Assembly (NCBI RefSeq): GCF_040686855.1
Contig: NZ_JBFBOG010000001.1
Coordinates: forward strand, 620,001 to 684,000
Source of the DNA: Leifsonia sp040686855
GTDB taxonomy: Bacteria > Actinomycetota > Actinomycetes > Actinomycetales > Microbacteriaceae
Reading direction: 5' to 3'
Length of the DNA stretch: 64,000 nt
The notes beneath the pieces were generated by a model. The model was not told the origin of the DNA. It searched no databases and saw only the letters and a program-made list of their open reading frames with translations. Below are positions 50,371-58,381 of the stretch, piece by piece (within the stretch, counting starts at the first letter, position 1; every line of letters starts with the position of its first letter). A program made the position numbers and the translations under genes.

Positions 50371-51732
50371 CTAGAGCGCCAGGCGCTCCCGCACCACGTC
50401 GGCGAGCTCGTTCGCCAGGCGCTCGGCCGTGTCCTGGTCGGCGGCCTCCACCATGACGCGCACCAGCGGCTCGGTGCCCGACGGGCGCAGCAGCACGCGG
50501 CCGCTGTCGCCCAGCGCGCTTTCCGCCGTCTGCACCGCGGTCTGGAGGCCCTGGTCGGTGTGCACCGCGTGGTGGTCGACGTTCTTCACGTTGACCATCA
50601 CCTGCGGGTAGACGGTCATCACCTTCGCGAGCTCGGCCAGCGACTTGCCCTGTCGCGCCATCTCGCTGAGGAGGTGCAGGCCGGTCAGGATGCCGTCGCC
50701 GGTCGTCGCGTACTCGCGCATGATGACGTGGCCCGACTGCTCGCCGCCGAGAGAGAAGTCGTGCTCGTTCATCTCCTCGAGGACGTAGCGGTCGCCCACT
50801 GCGGTCTCGACGACGCGGATGCCGTTCTCGCGCATGGCGAGCTTGAGGCCGAGGTTGCTCATGACCGTGGCCACGAGGGTGTCGTCGCGCAGCTTGCCGC
50901 GCTCCTTCATGCCGACCGCGAGGATCGCCATGATCTGGTCGCCGTCGACGACGTTGCCGTCGGCGTCGATCGCGAGGCAGCGGTCGGCGTCGCCGTCGTG
51001 CGCGATGCCGACATCGGCACCGGCGGCGAGGACGGCCTTCGCCAGATTGTCGAGGTGCGTGGAGCCGACCCCGTCGTTGATGTTCATGCCGTCCGGGGCA
51101 TCGCCGATGACGGTGACACGGGCGCCGGCGTCGGTGAAGACCTCCGGCGAGATGCCCGCGGCGGCGCCGTGCGCGCAGTCGAGGACGACGTGGATGCCGT
51201 CGAGCCGGTGCGGCAGGCTGGCCAGCAGGTGGAGGACGTAGCGGTCCTCGGCGTCCGCGAAGCGGCGGATGCGCCCGACGTCGGCGCCGGTGGGGGTGAG
51301 CTTGTCGAGGTCGAGGTGCTGCTCGATGCGGTCCTCGACGATGTCCGGGAGCTTGGTGCCTCCGCGGGCGAAGATCTTGATCCCGTTGTCGGGCGCCGGG
51401 TTGTGCGACGCCGACACCATCACGCCGAAGTCGGCGTCGTAGTCGGCGATCAGGAACGCGGCGGCCGGCGTGGGGATGACTCCCGCGTCGTAGACGTCGA
51501 TGCCGGAGCTCGCGAGCCCGGCCGCGACGGCGGCGGAGAGGAATTCGCCCGAGACGCGGGGGTCGCGGGCGACGATGGCCGTCGGGCGCTTGCCGGCGGC
51601 TCGCCGCGCCTCGGCGCTGCGGCCTTGCGTCAGCACAGCAGCAGCTGACTGAGCAAGGCCGAGCGCGAGGTCGGCGGTGAGACTGCCGTTCGCGAGACCG
51701 CGAACGCCGTCGGTTCCGAAAAGGCGGGGCAT
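50371..51732 (-). CDS. glmM: Phosphoglucosamine mutase
   Basis: 453 residues. It converts glucosamine-6-phosphate to glucosamine-1-phosphate. FGTDGVRGLANG is the N-terminal signature. The phosphoserine is in GVMVSASHNPAPDNGIK (about 110). DGDADRCLAID is the Mg2+ loop, GGEQSGHVI the sugar-binding loop, and RPSGTEPLVRVMVE the phosphate-binding loop. A TAGGCT hexamer 7 bases before ATG points to a leaderless message separate from the rplM-rpsI transcript upstream. Confidence 0.97.
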   Translation of the reverse strand: MPRLFGTDGVRGLANGSLTADLALGLAQSAAAVLTQGRSAEARRAAGKRPTAIVARDPRVSGEFLSAAVAAGLASSGIDVYDAGVIPTPAAAFLIADYDADFGVMVSASHNPAPDNGIKIFARGGTKLPDIVEDRIEQHLDLDKLTPTGADVGRIRRFADAEDRYVLHLLASLPHRLDGIHVVLDCAHGAAAGISPEVFTDAGARVTVIGDAPDGMNINDGVGSTHLDNLAKAVLAAGADVGIAHDGDADRCLAIDADGNVVDGDQIMAILAVGMKERGKLRDDTLVATVMSNLGLKLAMRENGIRVVETAVGDRYVLEEMNEHDFSLGGEQSGHVIMREYATTGDGILTGLHLLSEMARQGKSLAELAKVMTVYPQVMVNVKNVDHHAVHTDQGLQTAVQTAESALGDSGRVLLRPSGTEPLVRVMVEAADQDTAERLANELADVVRERLAL

Positions 51733-51739
51733 GGACCGA

Positions 51740-51745
51740 AGCCTA
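51740..51745 (-). promoter_or_regulatory. Putative -10 of a leaderless glmM transcript
   Basis: TAGGCT on the minus strand, 7 bases before ATG, inside the 27-base gap after rpsI. Confidence 0.45.
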
Positions 51746-51759
51746 AACGCTCGGAAGCG

Positions 51760-52257
51760 TCAACGCTTGGAGAACTGCGACGCCTTGCGGGCCTTCTTGA
51801 GACCGGCCTTCTTGCGCTCGGTGACGCGGGCGTCACGGGTGAGGAAGCCGGCCTTCTTCAGGGTCGGACGGTTGTTCTCGCGGTCGATCTCGTTGAGAGC
51901 GCGCGCGATGGCGAGACGCAGCGCGCCCGCCTGGCCCGAGGGGCCGCCGCCGGTGATCCGGGCGACCACGTCGTAGGAGCCGAGGAGGTCGAGCACCTTG
52001 AACGGGTCGTTGATGAGCTGCTGGTGCAGCTTGTTCGGGAAGTAGTCCGCGAACTCACGGCCGTTGACCGTGATGGTTCCGGCGCCCGGGACCAGGCGCA
52101 CGCGCGCGATGGCCTCCTTGCGGCGGCCGACGGCCGCACCCGGAACGGAGAGGACGGGACGGGGCGCGGCCGGGGCCGCGCTCTCCGGGGTCTCGGTCGA
52201 GTAGGACTCGACGTTCTCGACCTGGGCCGAGTCGATGCTGTCTGCGATCTTCGCCAC
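51760..52257 (-). CDS. rpsI: Ribosomal protein S9
   Basis: 165 residues. The core starts at AVGRRKEAIARVRLVPGAG and ends in the basic KKAGLKKARKASQFSKR tail that reaches the P-site tRNA. The N-terminal 45 residues are an Ala/Glu/Pro-rich extension typical of actinobacterial S9. It follows rplM by 47 bases, the universal rplM-rpsI order. Confidence 0.97.
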   Translation of the reverse strand: MAKIADSIDSAQVENVESYSTETPESAAPAAPRPVLSVPGAAVGRRKEAIARVRLVPGAGTITVNGREFADYFPNKLHQQLINDPFKVLDLLGSYDVVARITGGGPSGQAGALRLAIARALNEIDRENNRPTLKKAGFLTRDARVTERKKAGLKKARKASQFSKR

Positions 52258-52304
52258 GGTGGTGATAATCCTTTGTCTCTAAGTCTGAAAGTCGTCTAGC
52301 GCGC

Positions 52305-52751
52305 TTACTGCGCGACCTGGCCGAGCGTGTACGGCTTCGGCTGCTGGGCGGCGTGCGGGTGCTCGCTTCCGGTGTAGACCTTCAGCTTGCGGAGCTGGGC
52401 GCGACCGATGGAGTTCTTCGGGAGCATGCCGCGGACGGCCTTCTCGACGGCGCGGATCGGGTTCTTCTCCAGGAGCTCGGAGTAGGTGGTCGCCTTGAGG
52501 CCGCCCGGGTAGCCCGAGTGGCGGTACGCCTTCTTCTGAGCGGCCTTCTGGCCGGTCAGGGCGACCTTGTCGGCGTTCACGATGATGACGAAGTCGCCGG
52601 AGTCCATGTGCGGGGCGAAGGTCGGCTTGTGCTTGCCGCGCAGGAGGGCGGCGGTGTGGCTGGCGAGACGGCCGAGCACGACATCGGTCGCGTCGATGAT
52701 GACCCAGTCGCGCTGGATCTCGTCTGCCTTCGGGGAATACGTGCGCGTCAC
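52305..52751 (-). CDS. rplM: Ribosomal protein L13
   Basis: 148 residues from GTG 52751. YSPKADEIQRDWVIIDATDVVLGRLAS is the N-terminus, GDFVIIVNADKVALTG the conserved core, and VRGMLPKNSIGRAQLRKLKVY the C-terminal signature. The frame is open upstream to 52889 but that part is the untranslated leader. A sigma-70-like promoter lies about 145 bases upstream. Confidence 0.97.
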   Translation of the reverse strand: MTRTYSPKADEIQRDWVIIDATDVVLGRLASHTAALLRGKHKPTFAPHMDSGDFVIIVNADKVALTGQKAAQKKAYRHSGYPGGLKATTYSELLEKNPIRAVEKAVRGMLPKNSIGRAQLRKLKVYTGSEHPHAAQQPKPYTLGQVAQ

Positions 52752-52966
52752 AGTAGTGGCTGCTTTCTGTCTCGAACGGAGGTGTTCGTGAATCCCGCTC
52801 CGATGGGGGTTCGTCTCTCGAGAAGAGGGAACCGATGCCGGTGGAGGGCTCACGTTCGCGTGCCGCACCGCAGGAGGCGCGGACACCAAAGATCAATAGT
52901 ACGGGACGGCGTCATACCCGGTCAAACCGGGCGGCGAGACGCTGAGCGCCTCGCCGCCGGGTCGAC
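52752..52966 (-). promoter_or_regulatory. rplM promoter and leader region
   Basis: 215 bases without a gene. On the minus strand TTGACC (52920-52925) and TACTAT (52896-52901) with an 18-base spacer make the best housekeeping promoter in the window. Transcription should begin near 52889, leaving a leader of about 137 bases before GTG. Leaders that control rplM are known in other phyla (L13 leader), but no fold can be claimed here. Confidence 0.65.
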
Positions 52967-53770
52967 TCACGAACGAATGCAGCCCTTCACCGTCACGAAA
53001 CAGCCGGTGCCGTCGTTACCGGGCGGGTAACCCCACGATGACCAGGACTGACCTTCGGTCCACACATGGTTCTGTAGCGTCCAAACGGGGACGAACACCG
53101 CCTGGTCATCGCCCACGTGTCCTACGACCCAGCCGTACAGTTTGATGCCGCCCGGGGAATACCACCACACCGGACCTCCGGAATCACCGCCACTGACCGG
53201 AATCGTGGTGTAGCAGTAGGTCGACGTCGCCGCGCAGGTGAACCTGACCTCGCCGCAGCGATATCCTCCTTCAGCCATGGTCTGCGCGGACGTACCGGAG
53301 TGACACAGCGCACCACCCGGGAGCACATCCCCTGGGTGCGCCACATCCATCACCATCGCATCCTGCCAGCCATCCGACACGCGCAGCTTCGGCTCGATTG
53401 GCTTCGTCCCGGTCGAGGTGAGACCGATGTCGGGAACCTGGCTCCTGCCATCGGCATAGGTCGTGTATGCAATGCGTCCTAGCGTTCCGGAGCCGGTCAC
53501 TCCCTCGTTCATCCAGCTCCCAAGAGGCTGCGCGACGTGGCCTGCGGTCGGCACGAAGGTCACGCCGTGGTAGCGATAGATTCCCCCGCCTGTCGTCCCC
53601 CACCCGATGTGTTCTTTTGCGCCGGCGCCGGCGGGATGTGTCGCCGTGTTCCAAGTCCAGGTGTCGTCCGCCTGGGCGGGTGTGGCCGCTCCGACGCCCG
53701 CAACGACCGCCAGTGCCGCGATCGCCAGGGCACCGACGGCCCGCCGGAGCCAGCGTGGTCTGTGGTTCAT
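52967..53770 (-). CDS. Secreted trypsin-like serine protease
   Basis: 267 residues with a Sec signal peptide (basic start, ALAIAALAVVAGVGAAT core, cleavage after AQA near 34). Chymotrypsin-like triad: His78 in VPTAGHVAQ, Asp114 in VPDIGL and Ser197 in VSGGDSGGPVW. The His box TAGH differs from the usual TAAHC and has no Cys. Cysteine pairs are likely for 156/172 and 179/186. There is no clear propeptide beyond about 20 residues. An optimal ribosome site (AAGGAGG) suggests strong expression. It is flanked by a ribosomal operon and an SDR gene. Likely an extracellular protease; target unknown. Confidence 0.9.
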   Translation of the reverse strand: MNHRPRWLRRAVGALAIAALAVVAGVGAATPAQADDTWTWNTATHPAGAGAKEHIGWGTTGGGIYRYHGVTFVPTAGHVAQPLGSWMNEGVTGSGTLGRIAYTTYADGRSQVPDIGLTSTGTKPIEPKLRVSDGWQDAMVMDVAHPGDVLPGGALCHSGTSAQTMAEGGYRCGEVRFTCAATSTYCYTTIPVSGGDSGGPVWWYSPGGIKLYGWVVGHVGDDQAVFVPVWTLQNHVWTEGQSWSSWGYPPGNDGTGCFVTVKGCIRS

Positions 53771-53880
53771 CTGTCCTCCTTTGTTCTTAAGACGAGATGC
53801 GCCTTTACCACTCTTGACGACGATGCGGGCTCCTGATGACGCGAGGATCGCAGAGAATTACAGCTCGCGCCGGCTCATCG

Positions 53881-54828
53881 TCAGCGCCGCACCGAGGGCA
53901 GCGCGACCCCTGACTGCCGCTCCGACACCTCCCACACGCGCGCAGCCTCGGCGGCATCGCGCAGGGGACGGTAGAGCGGCTGCTCGGCCGGAGCGCCACT
54001 CAGGTGGCCGGGTCCGCTCGGGCCGTACATCGTCCCGCCCACCGCATCCGGACTCGTCGCCGCCAGCAGAGCCGGAAGGGCCGCCGTCTCCGGGGTTCCG
54101 ACGAGGATGCCCCAGGCCGACAACCGGCGGATCAGGCGGACGGCACCCGTGTCCGCCGCGCGTCCGTACCCGGGCTGCGCGGCGAGCAGGTTGGTCGGGG
54201 CGACGCCGGGGTGCGCGAGGTTGCTCGTGATGCCCCAGTCACCGGCCGCGCTCCGCCGGTCCAGCTCCAGCCCGAACAGGCCGAGCGCGATCTTCGAGGC
54301 GCTGTACGCGCGCTGCGCGTCGTAGCGCCGCTCGCTCCCGAGGTCGTCCCAGTCGATCGCGCCGCTCCGCGCGGCCACGCTCACCTGCGACGTGACGCGC
54401 CCCCGTCCCTCCCGGAGGAGCGGGAAGAGGGCACCGACGAGGGCGACATGCCCGAGGTGGTTCGTGCCCCACTGCAGCTCGAACCCGTCCGCCGTGGTGC
54501 GGCGTTCCGGGGGTGTCATCAGCCCGGCGTTGTTGATCAGGATGTGGACGGGTTCCCCGTCGGCGCGCATCCCCTCTCCGAAGGCGGCTACCGAGTCGAG
54601 CGACGCCAGGTCGAGCTCCCGCAGCACGAGCCCGGCCTCCGGCACGGTGGTGCGGATGCGCGCGGCGGCCCGTTCGCCCTTCGCCCGATCGCGGACGGGC
54701 ATGACGACCTCCGCGCCCGCACGCGCCAGCCGCTCCGCGATGACGAGGCCCATGCCGTCGCTCGCTCCGGTGACGACCGTCCGTCGGCCACTCAGGTCGG
54801 GAATGTCGATGTCGATGGTCCGTGCCAT
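53881..54828 (-). CDS. Short-chain dehydrogenase/reductase
   Basis: 315 residues. The nucleotide site is VVTGASDGMGLVIAERLARAG, followed by NNAGLM and the NHLGH helix. The catalytic Ser is in QVSVAARSG and the Tyr/Lys pair in AYSASKIALG. It resembles the retinol-dehydrogenase-like/NAD(P)H oxidoreductase group (LNNAG, TNHLGHV). The ATG has a strong AAGGAG ribosome site. It is divergent from an HTH regulator with a palindrome in the shared 103-base region, so it is probably the regulator's target. Substrate unknown. The frame is open far upstream without support. Confidence 0.9.
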   Translation of the reverse strand: MARTIDIDIPDLSGRRTVVTGASDGMGLVIAERLARAGAEVVMPVRDRAKGERAAARIRTTVPEAGLVLRELDLASLDSVAAFGEGMRADGEPVHILINNAGLMTPPERRTTADGFELQWGTNHLGHVALVGALFPLLREGRGRVTSQVSVAARSGAIDWDDLGSERRYDAQRAYSASKIALGLFGLELDRRSAAGDWGITSNLAHPGVAPTNLLAAQPGYGRAADTGAVRLIRRLSAWGILVGTPETAALPALLAATSPDAVGGTMYGPSGPGHLSGAPAEQPLYRPLRDAAEAARVWEVSERQSGVALPSVRR

Positions 54829-54876
54829 GGCGTTCTCCTTCTCTCGGAGACAACCCTGGATCGGCCGCAGAGACAT

Positions 54877-54901
54877 AGCCACGGCCTGACGATCCGTGGC
54901 T
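54877..54901. promoter_or_regulatory. Candidate operator between SDR and HTH regulator genes
   Basis: AGCCACGG-N9-CCGTGGCT, a perfect 8-bp-arm inverted repeat in the divergent region. It lies 30 bases before the regulator start and 48 bases before the SDR start. Confidence 0.6.
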
Positions 54902-54931
54902 GCGGAAGGCGCGGAACGGTAGACATGAAGG

Positions 54932-55771
54932 GTGATCGACCGCACGGGACTCGCCGACTTCCTCCGCACGCGGCGCGAGCTGCTGCAACCGGAGGACGTG
55001 GGGCTGCCGCGCGGCGCCCGACGCCGCACCTCCGGGCTGCGGCGCGAGGAGGTGGCGGCGCTCGCGCACATGTCCGTCGACTACTACTCCCGGCTGGAAC
55101 GGGAGCGCGGCCCGCAGCCCTCCGAGCAGATGCTCGCCTCGATCGCCCAGGGCCTGCATCTCTCGCACGCCGAGCGCGATCACCTGTTCCGGCTCGCAGG
55201 GCACACGCCGCCCGCGCAGGGGGTGGAGAGCGAGCACGTCAGCCCGGGTCTGCTGCGCGTGCTCGACCGCCTCGACGACACCCCGGCCGAGATCGTGACC
55301 GAGCTGGGCGAGACGCTGCGCCAGAGCAGGATGGGCGTGGCGCTGACGGGCGACACCGCGTCCCTGCGCGGGCCGGAACGCAGCCTCGGAGTGCGATGGT
55401 TCACCGACCCGGCATCGCGTCGGCTCTATGCACCCCGCGAGCACGACTTCCTCAGCCGGATGTTCGCCTCCGGCCTGCGCGAGATCGCGACCGCCCGGGG
55501 ACCCGGGTCTCGAGCCGCCGCGCTGAGCGAGTACCTGCGCGAGCGCAGCGAGGAGTTCCGGACGCTCTGGGCCGTGCACGAGGTCGGACTCCGACCCAAG
55601 GAGGTCAAGCACTTCATGCATCCGGAGGTGGGCGAATTGGAGTTGCACTGCCAGCAGCTCGTGGACCCCGGCCACGCGCACTCGCTGCTCGTCTACACGG
55701 CGATCCCGGGGAGCGAATCCGCCGAGAAGCTGCGGCTGCTGTCCGTGATCGGTGCGCAGTCGCTGACCTGA
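54932..55771 (+). CDS. HTH transcriptional regulator with MmyB-like ligand domain
   Basis: 279 residues. An HTH_31/XRE domain spans 5-85, with SGLRREEVAALAHMSVDYYSRLERERG, the hallmark of this actinobacterial group. The MmyB-like ligand-binding region (about 100-275) follows, with RWFTDPASRRLY and HPEVGELELHCQ. Members often repress a divergent oxidoreductase gene and bind fatty-acid-like ligands; the divergent SDR here fits that arrangement. A TAGACA hexamer is 6 bases before GTG 54932, suggesting a leaderless or near-leaderless message. The palindrome at 54877-54901 is upstream. Confidence 0.92.
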   Translation: MIDRTGLADFLRTRRELLQPEDVGLPRGARRRTSGLRREEVAALAHMSVDYYSRLERERGPQPSEQMLASIAQGLHLSHAERDHLFRLAGHTPPAQGVESEHVSPGLLRVLDRLDDTPAEIVTELGETLRQSRMGVALTGDTASLRGPERSLGVRWFTDPASRRLYAPREHDFLSRMFASGLREIATARGPGSRAAALSEYLRERSEEFRTLWAVHEVGLRPKEVKHFMHPEVGELELHCQQLVDPGHAHSLLVYTAIPGSESAEKLRLLSVIGAQSLT

Positions 55772-55776
55772 GGCGC

Positions 55777-56652
55777 CTACAGCTCCCGAAGCGCCCGCGT
55801 GCGCTCGGCTCGCAGCGCGAGCTCCGCTCCCTCGGGGTAGCCGACCTCGAGCAGGGTCAGCCCGCGCGCCGGCATCACCTTGAAGGCGCTGGTCCGCTGC
55901 CGCTCGTCGCGCAGCGCCACGAGGTCCTGCGGCGCGAGCTTGCCCTCCCCCACTTCGACACAGGCGCCCACCAGCGCGCGCACCATGCTGTGGCAGAAGG
56001 CGTCCGCCGTGAGATCGGCGACCAGCACGCCGTCGGGGTCGCGGCGCCAGGCGAACGCCTGGAGCGTGCGGATCGTCGTCGCGCCCTCGCGCGCCTTGCA
56101 GTAGCTGGCGAAGTCGTGCAGCCCGAGCAGCCCGTGCGACGCCATGTCCATCGCCGTGGCATCCAGGTCGGACGAGACCCAGGCCGTGCGATGCCGCTGC
56201 AGCGGGTCACGGAGTGAGGCGCGGTCGGCCACCCGGTACTGGTACCGCCGCCACAGCGCCGAGAAGCGCGCGTCGAAGCCGTCCGGGGCAACCGACGCCG
56301 CCAGCACGACAACGTCCGACACCGGCCCGAGGATGCCGTTGAGACGACGGCCCAGCGCCTCCTCCGCCGAGAGCGGCGGACGCTTGCCGTGCGGCTTCCG
56401 CAGCACAGCCTCCTGCTCCGGCGTCAGATCGACGTGCGCGACCTGACCCGTCGCGTGGACGCCGGCGTCGGTGCGGCCGGCGACCGTGAGCAGCGGTGGA
56501 TCGCCGGCGCGACGGAAGATCGTAGCGAGCGCGTCCTCGAGGGTGCCCTGCACCGTCCGCAGCCCGGGCTGGCGGCCCCAGCCGTTGAAGTCGGTGCCCT
56601 GGTAGGCGATATCGAGCCGGTATCGCGTGGCCGACAGCGGATCAGTAGGCAC
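55777..56652 (-). CDS. truA: tRNA pseudouridine synthase A
   Basis: 291 residues from GTG 56652. It forms pseudouridine at tRNA positions 38-40. YRLDIAYQGTDFNGWGRQPGLRTVQG is the N-terminus, and the catalytic Asp is in VAGRTDAGVHATGQVAH. FSALWRRYQYRV and FCHSMVRALVGACVEVGEGK complete the fold. The start lies inside the upstream GNAT gene (11-base overlap), and the stop is 5 bases from the convergent regulator gene. Often linked to rplQ, as here (one gene between). Confidence 0.95.
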   Translation of the reverse strand: MPTDPLSATRYRLDIAYQGTDFNGWGRQPGLRTVQGTLEDALATIFRRAGDPPLLTVAGRTDAGVHATGQVAHVDLTPEQEAVLRKPHGKRPPLSAEEALGRRLNGILGPVSDVVVLAASVAPDGFDARFSALWRRYQYRVADRASLRDPLQRHRTAWVSSDLDATAMDMASHGLLGLHDFASYCKAREGATTIRTLQAFAWRRDPDGVLVADLTADAFCHSMVRALVGACVEVGEGKLAPQDLVALRDERQRTSAFKVMPARGLTLLEVGYPEGAELALRAERTRALREL

Positions 56653-57667
56653 GGACCAGCCCCAGCTCCTGATGCGAGGTGACGAATCCCATCCCGGTGT
56701 AGAGGCCAAGGGCGCCCGTCGGATTCTCGGCGTCGACGTCGAGGACCACCTTCTCGAGGCCGCGCACCTTCGACGCCTCGAGCACGGCCCGCAGCAGGGC
56801 GGGCGCGATCCGTCGGCCACGGTACGGACGCGTGACGGCCACTGTCGAGACGTACGAGCCGGTGAAGCCTTGGCCGGGCCAGTCCTCCTCGGCGACGTCT
56901 GTCAGCAGGACTCCGGCGACGACGTCGTCGACCATCGCGACGAATGAGAGCGACGCGTCGAAGGTGCCAGAGGTGAGCCCCGCGAACTGCTCGTCCGACA
57001 ACGGCTGGCTGCCCCAGTGATCGCGGAACGCGTCGTCCCGTGCCGTGTGCACAGCAGCCGACAGCTCAGCCCGGTACGGCTCGATCCGTACCTCGCCGAT
57101 CGGCGACACCTCGGGGATGGGATCGCCCAGATCGCGCTCCATCGTCTGGAAGTACCGCACGACCGCGAAGCCGCCCGCCTCGAGCAACCGCTGCCGGCCC
57201 GGCGCGCGGACGTCGGCGTAGCCGACCAGCCAGCCCGGGAGGCGCTTCTCCGACGCCGCGAGCTTCTGCTCGCCGCGGGCCCGCTGCCAGGCGAGCAGTT
57301 CGCGACCGATCCCGCGACCGCGGAACTCCGGATGGACGCCTCCGTTCATGAACTCGCGCACCAGCGTCTCCTGGCGCGGCGGCTCCATCACGATCCCGAC
57401 CGCGGCTACGCGACCGTCGGCGGTGACGGCCAGCAGCGTGTCCTGCTCCAGATCGATGAAGGTGTACCCCAGCTCCTCCTCGACCTGCTCCCGGTTCGTC
57501 AGGTAGTTGGGGTGATCCTCGGTGTCGATGGCGTGGAAGACCGCGTGCACCTCATCCACATCGTCCATCGTCGCCGGGCGCCACTCGGCGATCTCCGGAT
57601 GCTGCGGGCGGTGCGACGGAGGGGCGCTGACCCGCTCCCGGAGCGGCGGCAGGGTGTCGTCGGTCAT
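56642..57667 (-). CDS. Protein with two GNAT acetyltransferase domains
   Basis: 341 residues from ATG 57667, which has a GAGAGG ribosome site. The first GNAT domain (about 25-170) has VHPEFRGRGIGRELL. The second (about 190-340) has VAVTRPYRGRRIAPALL and DAENPTGALGLYTGMGFV. Tandem-GNAT proteins of this layout include MshD (mycothiol synthase) and antibiotic acetyltransferases. MshD is usually shorter and more conserved, so I do not name it that. It lies between rplQ (after the terminator) and truA, overlapping truA. Substrate unknown. Confidence 0.85.
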   Translation of the reverse strand: MTDDTLPPLRERVSAPPSHRPQHPEIAEWRPATMDDVDEVHAVFHAIDTEDHPNYLTNREQVEEELGYTFIDLEQDTLLAVTADGRVAAVGIVMEPPRQETLVREFMNGGVHPEFRGRGIGRELLAWQRARGEQKLAASEKRLPGWLVGYADVRAPGRQRLLEAGGFAVVRYFQTMERDLGDPIPEVSPIGEVRIEPYRAELSAAVHTARDDAFRDHWGSQPLSDEQFAGLTSGTFDASLSFVAMVDDVVAGVLLTDVAEEDWPGQGFTGSYVSTVAVTRPYRGRRIAPALLRAVLEASKVRGLEKVVLDVDAENPTGALGLYTGMGFVTSHQELGLVRAY

Positions 57668-57695
57668 GCCTCTCACCTTACGGGCCGCATACGAC

Positions 57696-57727
57696 GAAGG
57701 CCCCGCATCCGTGGATGCGGGGCCTTC
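57696..57727 (-). terminator. Intrinsic terminator of the alpha operon (after rplQ)
   Basis: 15-bp stem (57696-57710 with 57713-57727) and a tight loop, 20 bases after the rplQ stop. Confidence 0.85.
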
Positions 57728-57747
57728 TGACGTGCAGCGGAAGGGTG

Positions 57748-58326
57748 TTACGCCTTCTCGGCCTCGGTCTCGGCGTCGGTCTCACCGGCGGCGTCGGCGT
57801 CGGCGGTCGCGTCCTCCGCGACCTCGGCCTCGGCAGCGGCGGTCTCGGTCGAGGTCTCCTCGGCCGGGGTCTCCTCGGCAGCGGTCTCCTCGGCGGCCGG
57901 CTCCTCGACCGGCGCGGCCTTGGGCTCGGCGGCCTTGGTCGACTTCGACGACTTCACCTTCGGGCTGACCGGCTCGAGGACGAGCTCGATCTGGGCCATC
58001 GGGGCGTTGTCGCCCTTGCGGAAGCCGAGCTTGGTGATGCGGGTGTAGCCGCCCTCGCGCTCGGCGACCAGCGGCGCGATCTCGGTGAAGAGCTCGTGCA
58101 CGACGGTCTTGTCCTGGATCACGGACAGCACGCGACGGCGCGCGTGCAGGTCGCCGCGCTTCGCGAACGTGATCAGGCGCTCGGCCACGGGACGGAGGCG
58201 CTTGGCCTTGGTCTCGGTGGTCTTGATGCTCTTGTGCGTGAAGAGCGCAGCGGCCAGGTTGGCGAGCAGCAGGCGCTCGTGCGCCGGGCCGCCCCCGAGG
58301 CGGGGGCCCTTGGTGGGCTTAGGCAT
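57748..58326 (-). CDS. rplQ: Ribosomal protein L17 with acidic extension
   Basis: 192 residues. The first 118 are canonical: MPKPTKGPRLGGGPAHERLLLANLA-type start, then TTETKAKRLRPVAERLITFAKRGD. The last 70 are low-complexity and rich in Ala, Glu and Thr with repeats such as EETAAEETPAEE. Acidic L17 tails occur in actinobacteria and are probably disordered. It follows rpoA by 55 bases. Confidence 0.96.
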   Translation of the reverse strand: MPKPTKGPRLGGGPAHERLLLANLAAALFTHKSIKTTETKAKRLRPVAERLITFAKRGDLHARRRVLSVIQDKTVVHELFTEIAPLVAEREGGYTRITKLGFRKGDNAPMAQIELVLEPVSPKVKSSKSTKAAEPKAAPVEEPAAEETAAEETPAEETSTETAAAEAEVAEDATADADAAGETDAETEAEKA

Positions 58327-58381
58327 GATCGGTTATCTCCAGTGTTGAAAAGGTCTGAGGGTTGCAGTCGGACGACGGGCC

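Noticed and set aside
52967..53770. Secreted protease as part of a toxin, phage or defence module
   Set aside because: Neighbours are ribosomal genes and an unrelated SDR/regulator pair; nothing links them functionally.
56642..57667. Naming the double GNAT protein mycothiol synthase (mshD)
   Set aside because: Tandem GNAT layout fits, but many other actinobacterial acetyltransferases share it and I cannot confirm MshD-specific residues.
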